Counted from the stretch's first letter, positions 39,185 to 53,000 are shown. The stretch: DNA of 64,000 nucleotides from Neodontobutis hainanensis (GCA_024349245.1 JALDNG010000022.1:10382501-10446500); one strand, 5' to 3'. The notes: generated from the letters alone by a model not told the origin. Numbers and translations: made by a program.

Positions 39185-39725
39185 TAAAAAAAAAAAAAAA
39201 AAAAAAAAAGCCACTTTTACCCAATTTTATTAGTCTCCTTTGGAAAACCTACAGAAGACATTTCATTGCAACACATTTAAACTACAGTTTACACTTGGAA
39301 AGGGCTGTATATACAAACACAACTGGATGCATTACAGTAAAGAAAACTGGTTCAGTAGAGAGCAAATAAAGCAGGTAAAGGTACTGAGCTTCCTAACATG
39401 CTCCTGACATAATTTTTTAGCATTTAAGGAAATGCTGTGTGTTCTGTCAGGAGTATGAAAGCAACAAATATAAATCAGTTTTATAAAAAGTACAACAATG
39501 ACAATTTAAAACCACCTTATTTGTTTATCCCCATATTTTAAAGAGAAACAATTCCCTTTTGGGTTTTTTTTCCAAAAGTGATTCGACAGCTTTTCAGCCC
39601 ACACCCTCCCAACTACCACCCATTTTTACAGTTAAAACATTACTTTTTAGTGATTCGACAAACTTTTGTGGCCTATGTTAAAATGTTAAAGAACAATGGA
39701 AAGATAATGCAGTGTATTTAGGATA
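39185..39725 (-). other. srsf11: srsf11 3' UTR, probable
   Basis: Follows the srsf11 stop codon (39728-39726) on the minus strand. A minus-strand AATAAA lies near 39225-39231, next to a homopolymer at about 39186-39209. The ankrd13c and srsf11 transcripts converge here, with a gap of only about 200 bases or a small overlap. Confidence 0.5.
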
Positions 39726-42700
39726 TTAGTCGCTCATCTCCATGTCTTCTTGTTGGTGATCATCTCCGTTCAGTTTAGACTTCTTGGGGACTTCAGCTCT
39801 GTCCATCTCATCTTGGCCTTTGGGGGAAGAGATGGAGTCTGAGTCGCTTTTTCTCTCGTCGTCATCTTCCTCTGCTTCCTTTTCGCTGTCGTAACCTTGT
39901 TCTTCTTCATCATAATCCCTGGTCACCTGTCAAAAAAAAAAAAGGGATGGTGGTCTGAATTGTGAATAGATATTTTTGTATCAGTTTCTCTTTATTACTT
40001 TGTTTTGGTGACAATATCTACTCTATGCCAAAATTGACACGAATTGTTTTAAACAAACCTTAACATCTCCCTTCTCACTGTCCGATTTGCGGTCTCGATC
40101 CCGCTCTTTGTCTTTGCTCTTCTTCTTTTTACTAGTGGAGCGTTCTCGTACTTCCCTGATTCGATCCCTGTCCTCTCTCCTGTGACTGTCACGGTCTTTT
40201 TCCCGATCCTTGTCCTTCTTCTTCTCTTTTTTATGACTGGATATAGACAGAAGCGTTAGTATTTTTTATTAAATTAAACAAGCTGTACAGTAATGTGATA
40301 AATGTATTAATGAGAGCTCACCGTCGGGGCGATGGAGATCTGGACGGCTTCCTCCGAGGAGAGCGAGATGCACTGCGGCTGCGGCGATGCCTCCTAAGAC
40401 AAATAATAAAAAATGTGACCAAATTAAACAAAAATAATAAACCTTTACTTTTAAACTAGAGAGGAATTACACAAGTTATTTTGTGTATGTCTCACCGGCT
40501 AATGCTTCGAGACCTCCTAGCACTGCTGTAACTTTTCGGTGGTGTCTTTGATCGCTTCTTTGACTTCTCCTCCTTCCTTCTCTCCCTATTGATAGCAAAA
40601 ACATTAGCACACAATCTAAAACTAAGTGTACTGTTGGTTTCATTATATAATCCTTAGGTGCAAAAGAAACGCATACCTTGACCTACTGCGGCGGTTTTTC
40701 TCTCGGGACCGAGACCTCCTCCGTCGTGGACTCTTGGACCTCCGCCTGCTCCTTGAATGAGATCGCCGTCGTGACCTGCTCTTTGATCTCCTGCCAAAGC
40801 CATAAAATTCATAATATTTAATGCTTAGTGTATACACAATATTGAGACCAATAATGTCCATATACTGTCTATGGGAAAGAAATAATATGGTCAAATAGCG
40901 GACTTTACCTGTGCCTTGAGTGAGATCGGGACCTCCTGCGCCGTGACCTCGAACGAGAGTGGGAACGTTTACGCTTGTCATCTTTCTTATCTGTAAAAAC
41001 AATGACAATGTTCTTTTTGAAAAGTTTAATGCCTCAGTCTAAACTGCTATGTGAAGTGCACACTGCACAGTTATTAAATGGGCCAGTTTTCTCTGGATAT
41101 GAAGCTACACCTTTATCATACCAAGGCTAGAATACAATACTTTAGTTTGCATAAGCCAGTGAAAAACAACCAAGCAGAAAAAACACAGAAAAGTACTCAC
41201 TTCCAGGTTCAATGGCGGCAGAGATTAAAGACTGGGCCTCTCGTACTCTCTTCATGGCTTCTTCAATCTCCTTGCTAGAGGCATCGGTCTTCAAGCCTGG
41301 GTTTAAGCCCAGCCCAGCTGCTAATGGATTCAACCTGCAAGTAAAATTAAGAAATTAAAAAATATTTGTCATAATTGTGTTTCTTTGATGTGTATAGAGA
41401 TAGAAATGTCATACTTTGGGTCCATGGACTGCATGAGCTTCAGGAAGTCTGCAGAAAGAGCCTGAAAGTGACAAACGGACATTAATATATAATAATTTTG
41501 TCAAACTTAGATTTAACAACCATCAGTCAGTCATCTTAACCTGAGGGTTCATGTTCGCCGGCAATCCCATGGCAGCCATTTGTTCCATGTTGGGTCCAAG
41601 ACCTCCAAAAGGACTTGCTCCCATCTGAAAAACACATTTTTGGGAGTTTGTTTGTAAATGGTATTGTAGGTAAATACACTGATATATCAACAGAAGGGAA
41701 GCAGGCAGTAAGACACAACTCACTGTTGCTAAAGGGTTGGGTGTTGGAAGAAGTCCTCCTCCAGGCATCATTCCTGCCACAGCATTGGCTGGAGCAAGCA
41801 GCGACATAGCTTTAGATTCATCAGGAATGACTCCTGGAGAAGAAGAACATTATTTCAGCATGTACTCCAAGCCAACACAAATAAAACCCAGACAAGACTT
41901 GCAGACAAGCCACCCCAGTCTAACTACTCTGTAGCAAAAAATAAAAGCCATAAGAAATCCACTTAGTCTTGTCTGTAAATCTTGATTCCTGACTTTTTTC
42001 TTTAAGCATCATTGTAGGATTAGCAGCTATTAATTTAAGTCACAATACACATTGTGGTCAACACTGCCAAGATTTTATCACCTGTACTTGTTTTTTAAGT
42101 CATGAACCAAACGTAAGCAAGCACAGCCAGTTGTCCCGCGGGATGTGCTCTCAACTTTCATTAGATGTTTTATGAACAAGCGACTCACGCCGGCTGCTTC
42201 GCTATAAAGCACACAAAAACATTGAGATACAGAAAAACAAAGTTCATGATTTGAGTGGAGACAGAAGGGTACATTTCAACATCACCTACCACTACCAGCA
42301 AAAAACAGAAAAGGCTACCTTTTCTGGACTTTTGTTGGTGGCTATTATTTGCCTACTTTTTTTATATTTCCACCACAAAGTAAATACTTACTTGGCAACT
42401 GCAGATAATTTTACAGATAATATTGTGCAAAGTCTATCCAGAAGCAAAAATTTTATTTATTTATTTATTTTTTTAAATTCACTTAATAGTTGCAATTGCT
42501 AATGCCTGCAAAAGCCTTGATAGAGTCATGAGAAAAGTGTACCAAGGCTAATGAAAATAACAATATATCAAATCAGAGTAAAAATCAATCTTATGGAGAT
42601 GTTCATCCATGGTTGAGCAATCTGAAAACAGCCGTTTTTCAAATGACATTTGATATTTTGGGGGAGAAAGAGAGAGACACACCCGCTCACACACGCACAC

Positions 42701-45700
42701 ACAACAGAAAGGACACTTGAGAAACAGGATAAGGCTGCAGAAGACAAAACTGTTGGTGGCAATGTCAGCGGGGCCTGGTATATAGGGTTGGCTGAACCAG
42801 GAAAAAGAACTGTAAAACACAACAACAAAAGAAATACCACTGTTAAATGTCAAATTCACTTAACTCTTTTTGGAAAGGGTCAATAACAAGCATATTTACT
42901 GCAATATTAGGCAGAGACTATGTTTATCTTTTCTGTGTTAGTGAAAATTATGAAATACACAGATGCAACCTCCGTTAAAAAGACTTTCGCTCAGAAAGTC
43001 AATAACATGAAGACAGTCAATGTGCCTGATAATTTTCTGCTTTTAATTTTTTATGTATATTAGGCACATCATGCCTCGTCTGTTCTAGGATGCACAGCTG
43101 ATTAGTTTATCCACATCTTGCATGCTTTGTGCTTAGTGTAGGAATGTCCCGATCTCGTTTTGTTCAGTATTCATCATTTTAAAATACACCAACCACTCCT
43201 GATCCAAATCCTAATGCATTAAACAAAATAGATATGATACAGTAAAAGAGTGATTCTGTTTGAATATGTCATAATGTGTGCTTAAAAAAATTAACATACC
43301 CACCCAAGTGTTTAAGCCAAATAAAAAGACTGAAATAACAGCAGGTCTAACAAATGGATGTGCGAAGTTCCATGTTTGTAAAAAACTTACTGCATTTGTA
43401 AAGTGATCAGAACAACAGCATGTTTTATTACATATTTATTACAATTATTATTACTACTACTACCAGTTTTGAATAGTCTTTAACTATTCAACAACTAATA
43501 GCAACTTTATATATTGACTCAGGACATCCCTAATGTAGCGCATACCTACTGATTGACATACTTCTGATTTAGGAAAACAGTTATATTTGTGACAATCAGT
43601 ACAACCTATATTTGCTTAGATGTTGTGTGGCTAATGTGGCTAACAAGCATGTAATGCCTGAACAGAGATAAAAAATAAAGAGTTAACATTTTACTGGAGA
43701 AAAAGAGAGAGAAGGGGCTTGCGAGCCTGGTGCCATTATTTTTTCTAATCTCCTGATGGCAGCAGAGGACCACTTTCGGCCAGCAAGGAAGGGGCTCTCT
43801 GCAAATGAGTTGTCCACTATGAAAACCACAACACAAATAACAGAGAGAGAGGTTTACAGCTAAATTGTAAGACATGGACACAAATGTACATTTCCCTTTT
43901 AAATACCAAGCACCAAAAAGCATAGCTACTGTGCTTGGTCAGAAAAAAAAAAAAACTCACAATGGCTTAGGAAATGCTTCCAGGCCTATGATATACAGTT
44001 AAACATTTGATGCTTGTTGAGCATTTTCAAAAATAAAAAAATAAAATAAAATAAAAAAGACACCCACCTTCAGCAAAAGGGACCACGATCAAGGCTCTGT
44101 CCACGAAGACGGTGTTGGTCAGGTGCTGCGACACTCCCACCGACTCAGACTCAAGGAACTTTACAAAACAGACACGTGAGGTCACAGGCAAGGGAGAGTC
44201 ACTGGAAGAAAATACAGACAAGTTGTGCAAAGAACAAAAACAAAAGGGACAACATGCCATTGGCAGATGTATAAAAAGTGTAACCGTGACTGATAAGAAA
44301 TTGTTTCTGCTAGTAAAAATCGTTTTTGAGAATTTGCAGCAGCCTCATTTACATAGAGCAGTGATTGTCCTACCTGCCAGCAGTACAGGTGTGGTTCAAT
44401 AAAAACACCACATTTATAGCATGTAAAATGAAGTCAAATATAAACCACAAATATGCATTCGAGAGCAAGGTCAATAAAATACCAGAAAAGGTTTGGATGG
44501 ACTGAATTGAATTAAGAACAAATATTGATTAAAGAATCACTTGGTTATTTTTTACTTCAAAAGAGTTATGCAGATGACATTTTACATTTCACTCACAGCA
44601 GGTGAAAATGGACCAATTGATCACTGTGTCACTGCATCAAACAGATTGGCGTGTGGCTGCAAAATCATTTTCTCCAACTGAACTGAGACAACACTGAACT
44701 AATCATCTTTGGGCCACAGAAAAAAGAGAAAAAGTGTCAGTCACCTTGAGTCTCTTTCTCTAAAATTTAAAAACCAGGTTAGGAATCATCATTTCCAAAG
44801 TCAACCAAAATTATAGAGACTTATCCATGCTTTTATCTCCAGCAGGTTAGATTACAGTAACTACTGGCCTCTCAAAACGAGGGTTAAGAGAGCTGCAGAT
44901 TTTTCAGAACACTGCTGCTCCGGTTCCAACTAAATACAGAAGTACAACCACATCAGTCCAGTTTTAAAATCTCTGCACTGGCTTCCTGTTGCTCAGAGAA
45001 TAGACAATGAAACAGCACTGCTGAGAACATCTGAGACAGGTCTTCTGCTCGTGCCCAGAGTTAGAATTTTACATGGTGAAGCAAGAAAAACCTGGAACGG
45101 CCTCCCAAAGAAGTAAAAACGAGCCTCAACTTTAACAATGTTCAAGGGGAGGTTAAAAAACTCCCTCTTTAACTCCGCCTACATTTAGTAGAGACAACTT
45201 TACGTGTTTTTTTTTTTTTTAAATCTACACAAATTAAAATGTTAATTTTTTTATGTTACTTATTCTAAATCTTGAGTTACCCAGTGTATAAATTGTGATA
45301 TATAAATAAAATTGACTTGCCAAAATAAATACCAACCATCTTTGAGCTCTCACAGAGCGTATTCTTTAGCTTCTAAAAAACGTAATACTTTTTTATGAAG
45401 ACAAAGTATATACTTTAGGGTCCCTGTACAAGTGATCTAGTGAATAAATTAAATGCACATCTATACACAGGCTAAAATGCGCGAAAAAAGCATGCGCTAC
45501 ACATTAGCATTAGCAAGATAAGAAGAGAGGCCTACTGTCACCAACAGGCCTCAGGAGCAGCCTGGCAATCATCTCTTTATGCGAGCAACACAGCGACCCC
45601 GATTTGGGGATTCTTACATCTTTTGAGGATACTCACTCAGGTGGAAACAGCTTTAGCTCCTCTATGGTCCCGAGGAACCCAAACAGAGTCCTCATTTGTT

Positions 45701-45758
45701 CGGAGGTTGTGCTCGGAGAAACATTTGTCACCTGAATGACGTGCGTGTTTGAATTCAT
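39726..45758 (-). CDS. srsf11: Serine/arginine-rich splicing factor 11
   Basis: Nuclear SR-family protein (p54 in human) that takes part in pre-mRNA splicing. Minus-strand coding exons are 45758-45637, 44201-44068, 41833-41724, 41624-41541, 41461-41415, 41334-41201, 40990-40909, 40790-40677, 40585-40496, 40393-40322, 40236-40059 and 39926-39726. The joined frame gives 455 residues (human 484). Residues 1-90 form the RRM (VIQVTNVSPS, SRVCFVKF, HLTNTVFVDRALIVVPFAEG). Then come SLLAPANAVAGM, GGGLLPTPNPL and KEIEEAMKRVREAQSLISAA, a long RS/RR-rich segment, a K/D/E/R-rich segment, and an acidic tail starting VTRDYDEEEQGYDSEKE and ending with DMEMSD. The Gly-rich stretch at the human N-terminus is absent. 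Introns 1 and 2 are the largest (1.4 and 2.2 kb). It converges on ankrd13c and diverges from xxylt1. Confidence 0.97.
41834..44067 (-). other. srsf11: srsf11 intron 2, 2.2 kb
   Basis: The largest srsf11 intron. On the minus strand, several pyrimidine-rich tracts ending in AG are visible, for instance before 43816 (TTTTCATAG) and near 43697 (TTTCTCCAG). A less AT-rich patch lies at about 43730-43830. SR genes often hold a regulatory poison exon in such introns, but I could not pair these acceptors with clear donors. No transposon was recognised. Confidence 0.45.
44690..45310 (+). mobile_element. L2-type LINE fragment in srsf11 intron 1
   Basis: Beginning near 44830, the plus strand carries traces of the C-terminal end of a non-LTR reverse transcriptase: LDYSN, then HISPVLKSLHWLPVAQRID (from 44949), then WNGLP and FKGRLKNSLF. 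H-I-[ST]-P-V-L-x-S-L-H-W-L-P-V is a hallmark of the L2/Maui-like group in fish. Frameshifts and stops separate the pieces and the catalytic core is absent. It is antisense to srsf11. Confidence 0.7.
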
Positions 45759-46430
45759 TTTCTCCTGTGTTTCAAGCAGGCTAGTCTTTTGCTAATAGTG
45801 CTCCTCAGTATAGGAGAAAAATACTACCTAATTGTAATTTTGCAAACAAAAAAAAAAACAATGTTAGATAAACGTAACAAAAAACATTTTCTCGTAGAGG
45901 GTTCGTATTCCTTGCGGATGAAACGCAACTGCCGTGACAGGGTTGCCAAATCAGTGGTAAAGTTTCCAGCCCAGTGACTGAGTATGGTTCAAGATTGTTG
46001 GAGTTGTGACTGAAAAATGAATGGGCATAGGACGGAGTGGGACCGCAGCAGAGATATAGAGTGACCGCAGGTGCTCGAAAGCTGCTCGAAAGTACCCGAA
46101 CTGGACGGAAAGCTGCACAACCTGGCAACGTGTTCACACGCCGTGCGACAAAATGGTGCATTAAAACACGTATTTATGTTTTTTTTTTTTTTCGTTCCAG
46201 ATATAACGTGAATGTTTGTTCACTAGCAGCTGTTGAAACAGATCCCATTCCTTACAGTTGTAACATCATTTTTTACTATGTTCTGTTGTTTGCACCAGAA
46301 TATAGCCACAGACATATTATATATTTTTTTTAAATATGTAACAAAGTCTTCAACATTTCAACCAGTAGAATGCATTTTATTTCCATGATTCGTGAATGTG
46401 GCATTTCTGAACTGAGTGGGCGGGACTTGT
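45759..46430. promoter_or_regulatory. Divergent promoter region, srsf11 / xxylt1
   Basis: Start codons of srsf11 (minus) and xxylt1 (plus) are 1.3 kb apart. The interval contains a GC box (GGGCGG, 46418-46423) on the xxylt1 side, and a GCTCGAAAG sequence repeated directly near 46072-46090 on the srsf11 side. No TATA box was seen. Where one promoter ends and the other begins cannot be told from sequence alone. Confidence 0.4.
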
Positions 46431-46731
46431 AACGCTCGTATCAGGGACCAGCTAGGTTGCTAATGGTCTGTGTAAGTGTCAAAATTATTTTTCTGCTGTG
46501 CTATTGAACATCATAGCAGTTTTACAGCATCAGGGAACTGCACATAAACCAAAGAGTATGTCGATAGTTGAAGTGTATTTATCTCGGTGCTTGTATTTGA
46601 CATATATAAATTGTCACAAGCCAAATCTAGGCGCAAATTTGTTAGCATCCTTGTAGCCACTAGCTTGGTGTGTATGCATACATCCATCCATTACTGCTGT
46701 GAGTAACTAATCATTCGTGTCCGCGCTTTAG

Positions 46732-46809
46732 TGCTTACGTGGGCAAAGTATCTCACTATAGACTAGCCCATGACCGGCCTATTAATGAAGAAAGCTACGA
46801 CATGAACAA
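46732..46809 (+). other. Candidate small exon upstream of xxylt1
   Basis: A 78-base segment open in one frame (AYVGKVSHYRLAHDRPINEE...), bordered by an acceptor-like CGCTTTAG and a donor-like AACAA|GTGAGT. It could be an untranslated first or second exon of xxylt1, part of an unrelated transcript, or chance. I recognise no protein family. Confidence 0.2.
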
Positions 46810-47042
46810 GTGAGTGCATACTAGAAAGTCCCATAAGTTGTTAGTTTTTTCATTATATAACTTACAAACTTATGTAATATGTAATATCCTGGTTAGTACG
46901 TTTAGTACGGTAGTACGTTTAATGTGTTATTATTTTTTTTTTCCCGAAGGCTATGAGGGGAAATATTCATAAAGCTAGAGTCAACCAAATGGTGATTGTG
47001 TCTTCATTTGCACCACCATTCTCATTACAATTGCAGTGAGGA

Positions 47043-50000
47043 ATGGGCTTCCTCAGAGTTGTAGCCAGAACCATGGGTAGGATCAGCACCTTCAGATCCT
47101 ATCAGTTTGTTCTTCTTCTCGCTGCTGCCCTTGCTGTCGTAGCTTTTTACTACTTTGGGACAGAGAGGCAGAATTTCTCTAGCACCACTAAGAGGATCAA
47201 GCAGACCCAAGCCAGCCACAACGTCAACAGAAACGATGCTGATCTTACTGTAGACACCAAGCTTTCCCATTCACCAGAATCTGAGGAGCACGGAGAAGTG
47301 CATGATTTAGTAGATGAACATGAATGGGCTAGACAGAGGAAAAGGAACAGTGTTGCTGACCAACAATACCATGCACTTATGATGTTCACTAAAGTAGACA
47401 AGAGCCAAAGCCTGCAAGATAAGTTCAAGGTGGCCATGCTGTCAATGGTGAAGCATGCACACTTTCAGGACGGAGAGGTGTTGGTCCTTCATTTTGTGAG
47501 TGACCCTACAAGCCAGAAATTTGGAGAAAGGATGCTTCAAGAATTTCTAGTTGACGCAACTTTCAAATATGAGGTAGGTTCTGTACTGTCCTTATGTTGA
47601 ATGTTGGTAATTGTTCAGAGGTAAATAATGAATTGCCTTGTGTGAAAATATGCTTAGACTTAAACACAGTGCACCCACACTGTTGGGGACCAACTCAATT
47701 TACATTCATAAAAAATGGGGAATGCTTTTAGATCAGTCACTTTGTCAAGCATTTAGCTGTTTCTTGACTAGACTGTTCTGACAAATCTTGTGTTGTGCCG
47801 TTTTAATATGTGGCTATGTATTCGTCTAATTATTGTGCAGAAAATGATCAAGAAAAGGTTTCAACAAAGACATCTATACATAGGTTTGAAGCCTTTGTTG
47901 AAACAATGTTTGTTGATTATGTCCTGGATGACTGTGAAAATTATATACTAAAAAAATATATAATAAAAATTATATAGTAATGTGTTGGGTAATAAATATC
48001 CATTACAATCTGTGATATCAGGGTGATATTGTTATGTTTTTTTAATGGGTGGGTGAACTCAAACAGTTACACTTAAGTAAGTTATGTTAGGAATCTTGGA
48101 TATAAACCTTCTTTATTTATTTATTTGTGTTATTTGCGCTGGTGGTTGAGCTCAACACAGGGGGGCAGCATTGGTCTTTCTTACTAAGATTCAATACACT
48201 GAGTTCCTTTGCCAAAGAAGAGGATTAGGTCCCCCTTAGCTGCTGCATAATGCCCTGCCCTAATTCTCTTCTTCTGTATGCTTCACAAAACACAAGCTCA
48301 TAAACTTGTTTAGAGATTATTTATCCCATCATCTTCTTCCTCAGCAAAGCCATTTACTTCTGATTGTCCTGTCTCCTCATGTACAGTGTGTGAGGGATCA
48401 AGAAACTTTGGCCCATTGACTGGTTTTGGACAAATAAGTTTGTATTACATTTTGCATTGCTCAGCTAAGGACTAAAGTTAATACTTTTGTTTAATACTTA
48501 AGTATTAAACAAAAAAAACGCCTACTTGCATTAAAGTTAACATTCAGTTGCTTTAAACATAGTCCTTACCAAAGTTAGCAATTTTTGTGCTTTTGTCCCA
48601 TATTTGCTTGCTTTAAAATACCTCCATTGTTAATAAAGCTAGAAATCTTTAGAAAAAAATGGAGAACTTAATGTTAAACACTTGTGTCCTAACATTGTCC
48701 AATGCATATTTGCAAAGACTAAGACTACATGTACATTTTTAATAATTATGGATCATAGAAAGCATTTTGGGATCTCAACACATATCTGTAATGGTAATTG
48801 GAATATGCAAACAAACTTTGCCTGTTGCCACACTGTGTGAACATGCAATACTATCTAGATATTTGTGGTTCACAGAAGCTAATGTTCATGGAATGTCCAT
48901 AACCTTTCCTGACCACTGCCTACAAGTCAATACATCACAGATGCCATTCTGTAGATACCACCGTTAGGTTTACAACCAGAGCCACTAGCAATGCAAAGGA
49001 CAATTTTGTTTCATAACTCTTAAACAGTTTTCACAATAAATAAATAAAACACAACAAAGTGATCCTCTGTTTGTCTGTTGATCTTGTTTTAAAATATTTC
49101 TGCAGTAATTCTACTGTCTACAATTGGAATTAGGTAAGCTCACAGCCATCTGTCTTCAGGAAAGGCAACGGCACACTTTAACTAAAATGTCTACAAAGGA
49201 CTGCTCAGCATCGGCATTCATTGTTTCTGAAGCTGGCTTTGTGCGTCTTGTTACTTTGTTAGTGAGTTAACATTTGGCCACACACTTGCACACAAGTAGA
49301 CACAAATCTTGATCTTCTGTTTGTGAAGTTCTTTTGAAATGTTTGAAAGGCCACAGCTTTAATATTGTGTCTTATACAACACTTAAGACTAGAGCTACCC
49401 ACTTTGACCCATGTGTGCTGTGGTCTTTTTATGCATTATGCCTTGGAACTAACTTTCATATGAATAAATTTCATTGAAAAAGCTTATCACCTTTTATACT
49501 GTTATTGCAGTTGTTTGTTTGTTTTTGAGCACAAAATAGACAACAGGTTGTCTTTTCATTGTTGCACATTTGCAGAAAGAAAAAAGGTTAACATTAATGT
49601 ATTTTCTTCATAAACTATTCATAGGGAAATTGTCTACTGCAAGATTCAGAGATACATTTGCTGACCTGTGCTAAACTACTGTAACTACAATTTTTGTAAT
49701 GTGCTAGGTTTAAGGTTTTTTGATTTCATGATAATGGTATCTGTCTCCAGTTTGATAATATTACATTTGCTTGAGCCGAACGGCAGTAAAAAAAAAATAT
49801 GAACACAAGAGAGACAGCTGCTGCGCATGAACAAATTTTAACAAATGACCAGAGCTAACCTTCAACTGAAGCATGTTGGCCTACTTTATAAAATCACACC
49901 CATATTGTCTGGTTTATCTGAAGCCTTTAACACCTACTGATGTTGTTAGGCTTATCCAGGAAAGGCTAGTAGCTCCCAGGAACACTGTAGGCTCTGAACC

Positions 50001-53000
50001 TAGACTAAATCTTTCTACTACAGGAAGGTTTTCATGAAAATCTGTGCTTACTGTATAAAAAAAAATCTTTGGTAATCTGTAGAGATATGTACTGTACATA
50101 ATTTGAGCCCAAACAGCTGTTGTGCAAATGTCAGTGGATTTGACTTGAGCAACAGAGAAGGGAAAAACATAACCTCATGAAATATGGTGGACAAGAAGAA
50201 ATTGATTTATGACATTTAACATGAATGTAATGTGCACTGATGACAGACAACTTAATGGACCAAAATGTGATCTCTTTTTTTCTTTTTTTTTGTCATTTTG
50301 TCCAGTTTACTGTTTCAGGTTCAGGTTTTGTTATTTGTCTCCATTGGGAGAAATTTGTCTTAGAGCAAGGGCGCCACCTTCATACATACAAACACTGAGA
50401 CAATAATATAGACAAAAAAAAAACAAATAATTAACCCTACAACAAATGATACACAAGAGTTACAATGCTTTTTGTCTTTCTTTGTTTTGTTTGACTGTTC
50501 TGAAACATGTTCTCTGTATTGATATTTCTGCTGCAGGTGTTATTTCACGATGTGGTGACCCTCACGCACAAGCTGTTCCCCATTGTGGAGGCAATGCAGA
50601 AGCACTTCAGCGCAGGGTCTGGAGCGTACTACAGTGACGCCATCTTCTTTCTCTCTGTAGCTATGCATCTCATCATGCCTGAAAGTAAGACTCCACATTT
50701 CTCTTTTTAATGTATATTTAATATGGTAATTTTAAAATGTTATTTTATTAATAAGAGGTAGTAGTTATGATATTCTGATCAATGACAGATAGACTTTTCT
50801 TTCCAGTCGCTCATTATGTCTTCCATGCGTAGTTGTTAGGCATACTCATACATAGAGTTTATTAGAACATGTTTCTTTTGGTGGAAAAAGGTAGGTATAC
50901 TTCAGGAAAAGTAAGCACAGTAAATTGTAATTTAATAATTAAAGGTGACTACCTAACCTTTTATTTTTGACTGACCCCTTATCTATTATGTGCCATATCG
51001 GAAAAGTATAAAATCATAAAACATAAATAAAAATTTGAAATGATTAAAAATATTATTCCAGCTTAATACGCTAACTTGTTTCCTCTCTGTCTGAACGTTG
51101 TTAATGCACAGCAGGATAAAAGAACTAAGGCACATCTCAAAATGACACGTGGCTGGCTGCAGACGCCCTAGGGATTTAGGAAGGAGGTGTTCTGTCTGCC
51201 CACATCAGTGCCCCCTGTGTTAATACTGACCAACAGTAGCTTCTGTTGTTCACTTTAATTGTCTACTTCAGAGGTTAGGGTCCGCAGCAGTGTCTCAGTC
51301 CACAAATAAAACAAACAATAAAAGTTTGGGGTTTTAGATCGATAGTTGCCAGAAGCACTAGAAGATGTCGTCTGGCTGGAAACATTTGTCATCAGAAAGC
51401 TGTAACTAAATGTAACACAAAGGCAGTATTTATTCACCAGCTTTTATATTTTTGAAAGGCTGCAATTCAAATGCATTAGACATAACAAATCATGCGCCAA
51501 ACCGTACATTTTTGTTATATATTTTTTTTACATTTTTATTTACTGGGCATTTGAGCAAGAACTGACTGACGACAGCTGTTTGAACAAAAATCCTATAACG
51601 TGTGTCCAGGATTAGGTAAGAGGTTTTTAAATCCCTATTGATCAGCCACACATGTGCCACCCGTCTGCTCTGTGAATCCGAGTGGTTACATGTTTCTATT
51701 AAAAGCGGTCTTTCATCTCTAAAAGAGCATAACACGAGAGACGTGGGACGCTGCACACAAGCATGTCTTATTATTTTCACACTATCTGCTTTTTTAACTA
51801 AAGTATTTTCCATTCAGCGAGCTGCACATCATTTATGGTTAATAACAGAATCAAAGCATTTGTGAAAAAATGGAAATGACAGCTGCAAGTGGGAGGGATT
51901 GAATATAACATCCTTTAAACTTGTAAAATAGGAGTTTTTGCAATTTTACAGCTAGGTTAATTTGTGAAAAATAAATGTCAGTCTGTGACAAAACACATCT
52001 TATTATAGATAATATTCTATTATCTCACAAGCCCATCAGTAGCCTAACAGCATAAGTACATCTGCCTTATACAAACTGAGATCACAGAAATCACCACACT
52101 AATGATTCAACTAAAAGGCCCATTTTGTATTGAAAATAAATGATTACCCAACACGTGTTGCCATTCATAAACTACCTAAGAAAATATCTTTGTTACATCA
52201 ATGTGCTCTACGTCTTTGCACTCCCTCTAGAGGTACCAACATGTCTTGACTTGAATCTTCCACTGTCAGTTTCCATATAAACTAGGACAGACGTAAACTT
52301 TGATGCTTGTGCAAGACTAATATTTCCTGGAAAGAAGTTCAAGCAATAGCGTGTCATAGCAGATACCTTTTTATTTGGAAAAAAAGCTGATTTGTAACAG
52401 TAATAGACTAGATGTAAATGTATATTATTTTATCATTGAACTTGATTTATTCCTGGGAGACTTTTTTATTTGTTCTAATGCCACACCACAATCTGCAATT
52501 TATTTTATTGACTTCTTTGGCCTTGGTTTTGTTCAAAGTTTTATTGTTGAACAAGAAACTCAGATGTTAACTTAGATGAGGTTTACTATTAGACAAAGTA
52601 TGTAATGATGTTGACGTTTAAAAGACAAGGGTATTTCCCAGTAAACAGTGCAAGCAAGAGACAATGGCCCTCACATATTGACTCTAAGTGCTCCCATAAA
52701 GACCAGTATTAGCAGTTTAATGAGGCTGAAATGTAATGTTAGATAATGTCACTGTTGTTTGTTGCGGAGTTGAGGTTCAGTCAAACAGGAGAGCGTTCTG
52801 ATACAAGCAGAGCCTCAGGCAAGCTCTAAGCCATTGAACAGCATGATGTCTCCTATAAATTTACATCCCACTCACATCTGGCCTGCGATCGGTGTAAAAA
52901 CAGAAGGATTTTGACACCAATTAATTTTGCCTGGCCGTTTTTTCAGAAAGGGGAGTTCCGAGAATCTAGCATTTCATTGAACAACAACCTGCAGATTTAT

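Noticed and set aside
43606..43923. 105-codon minus-strand frame in srsf11 intron 2 as an extra coding exon
   Set aside because: Does not resemble SRSF11 or any protein I know; only a possible regulatory exon is kept as a weak finding.
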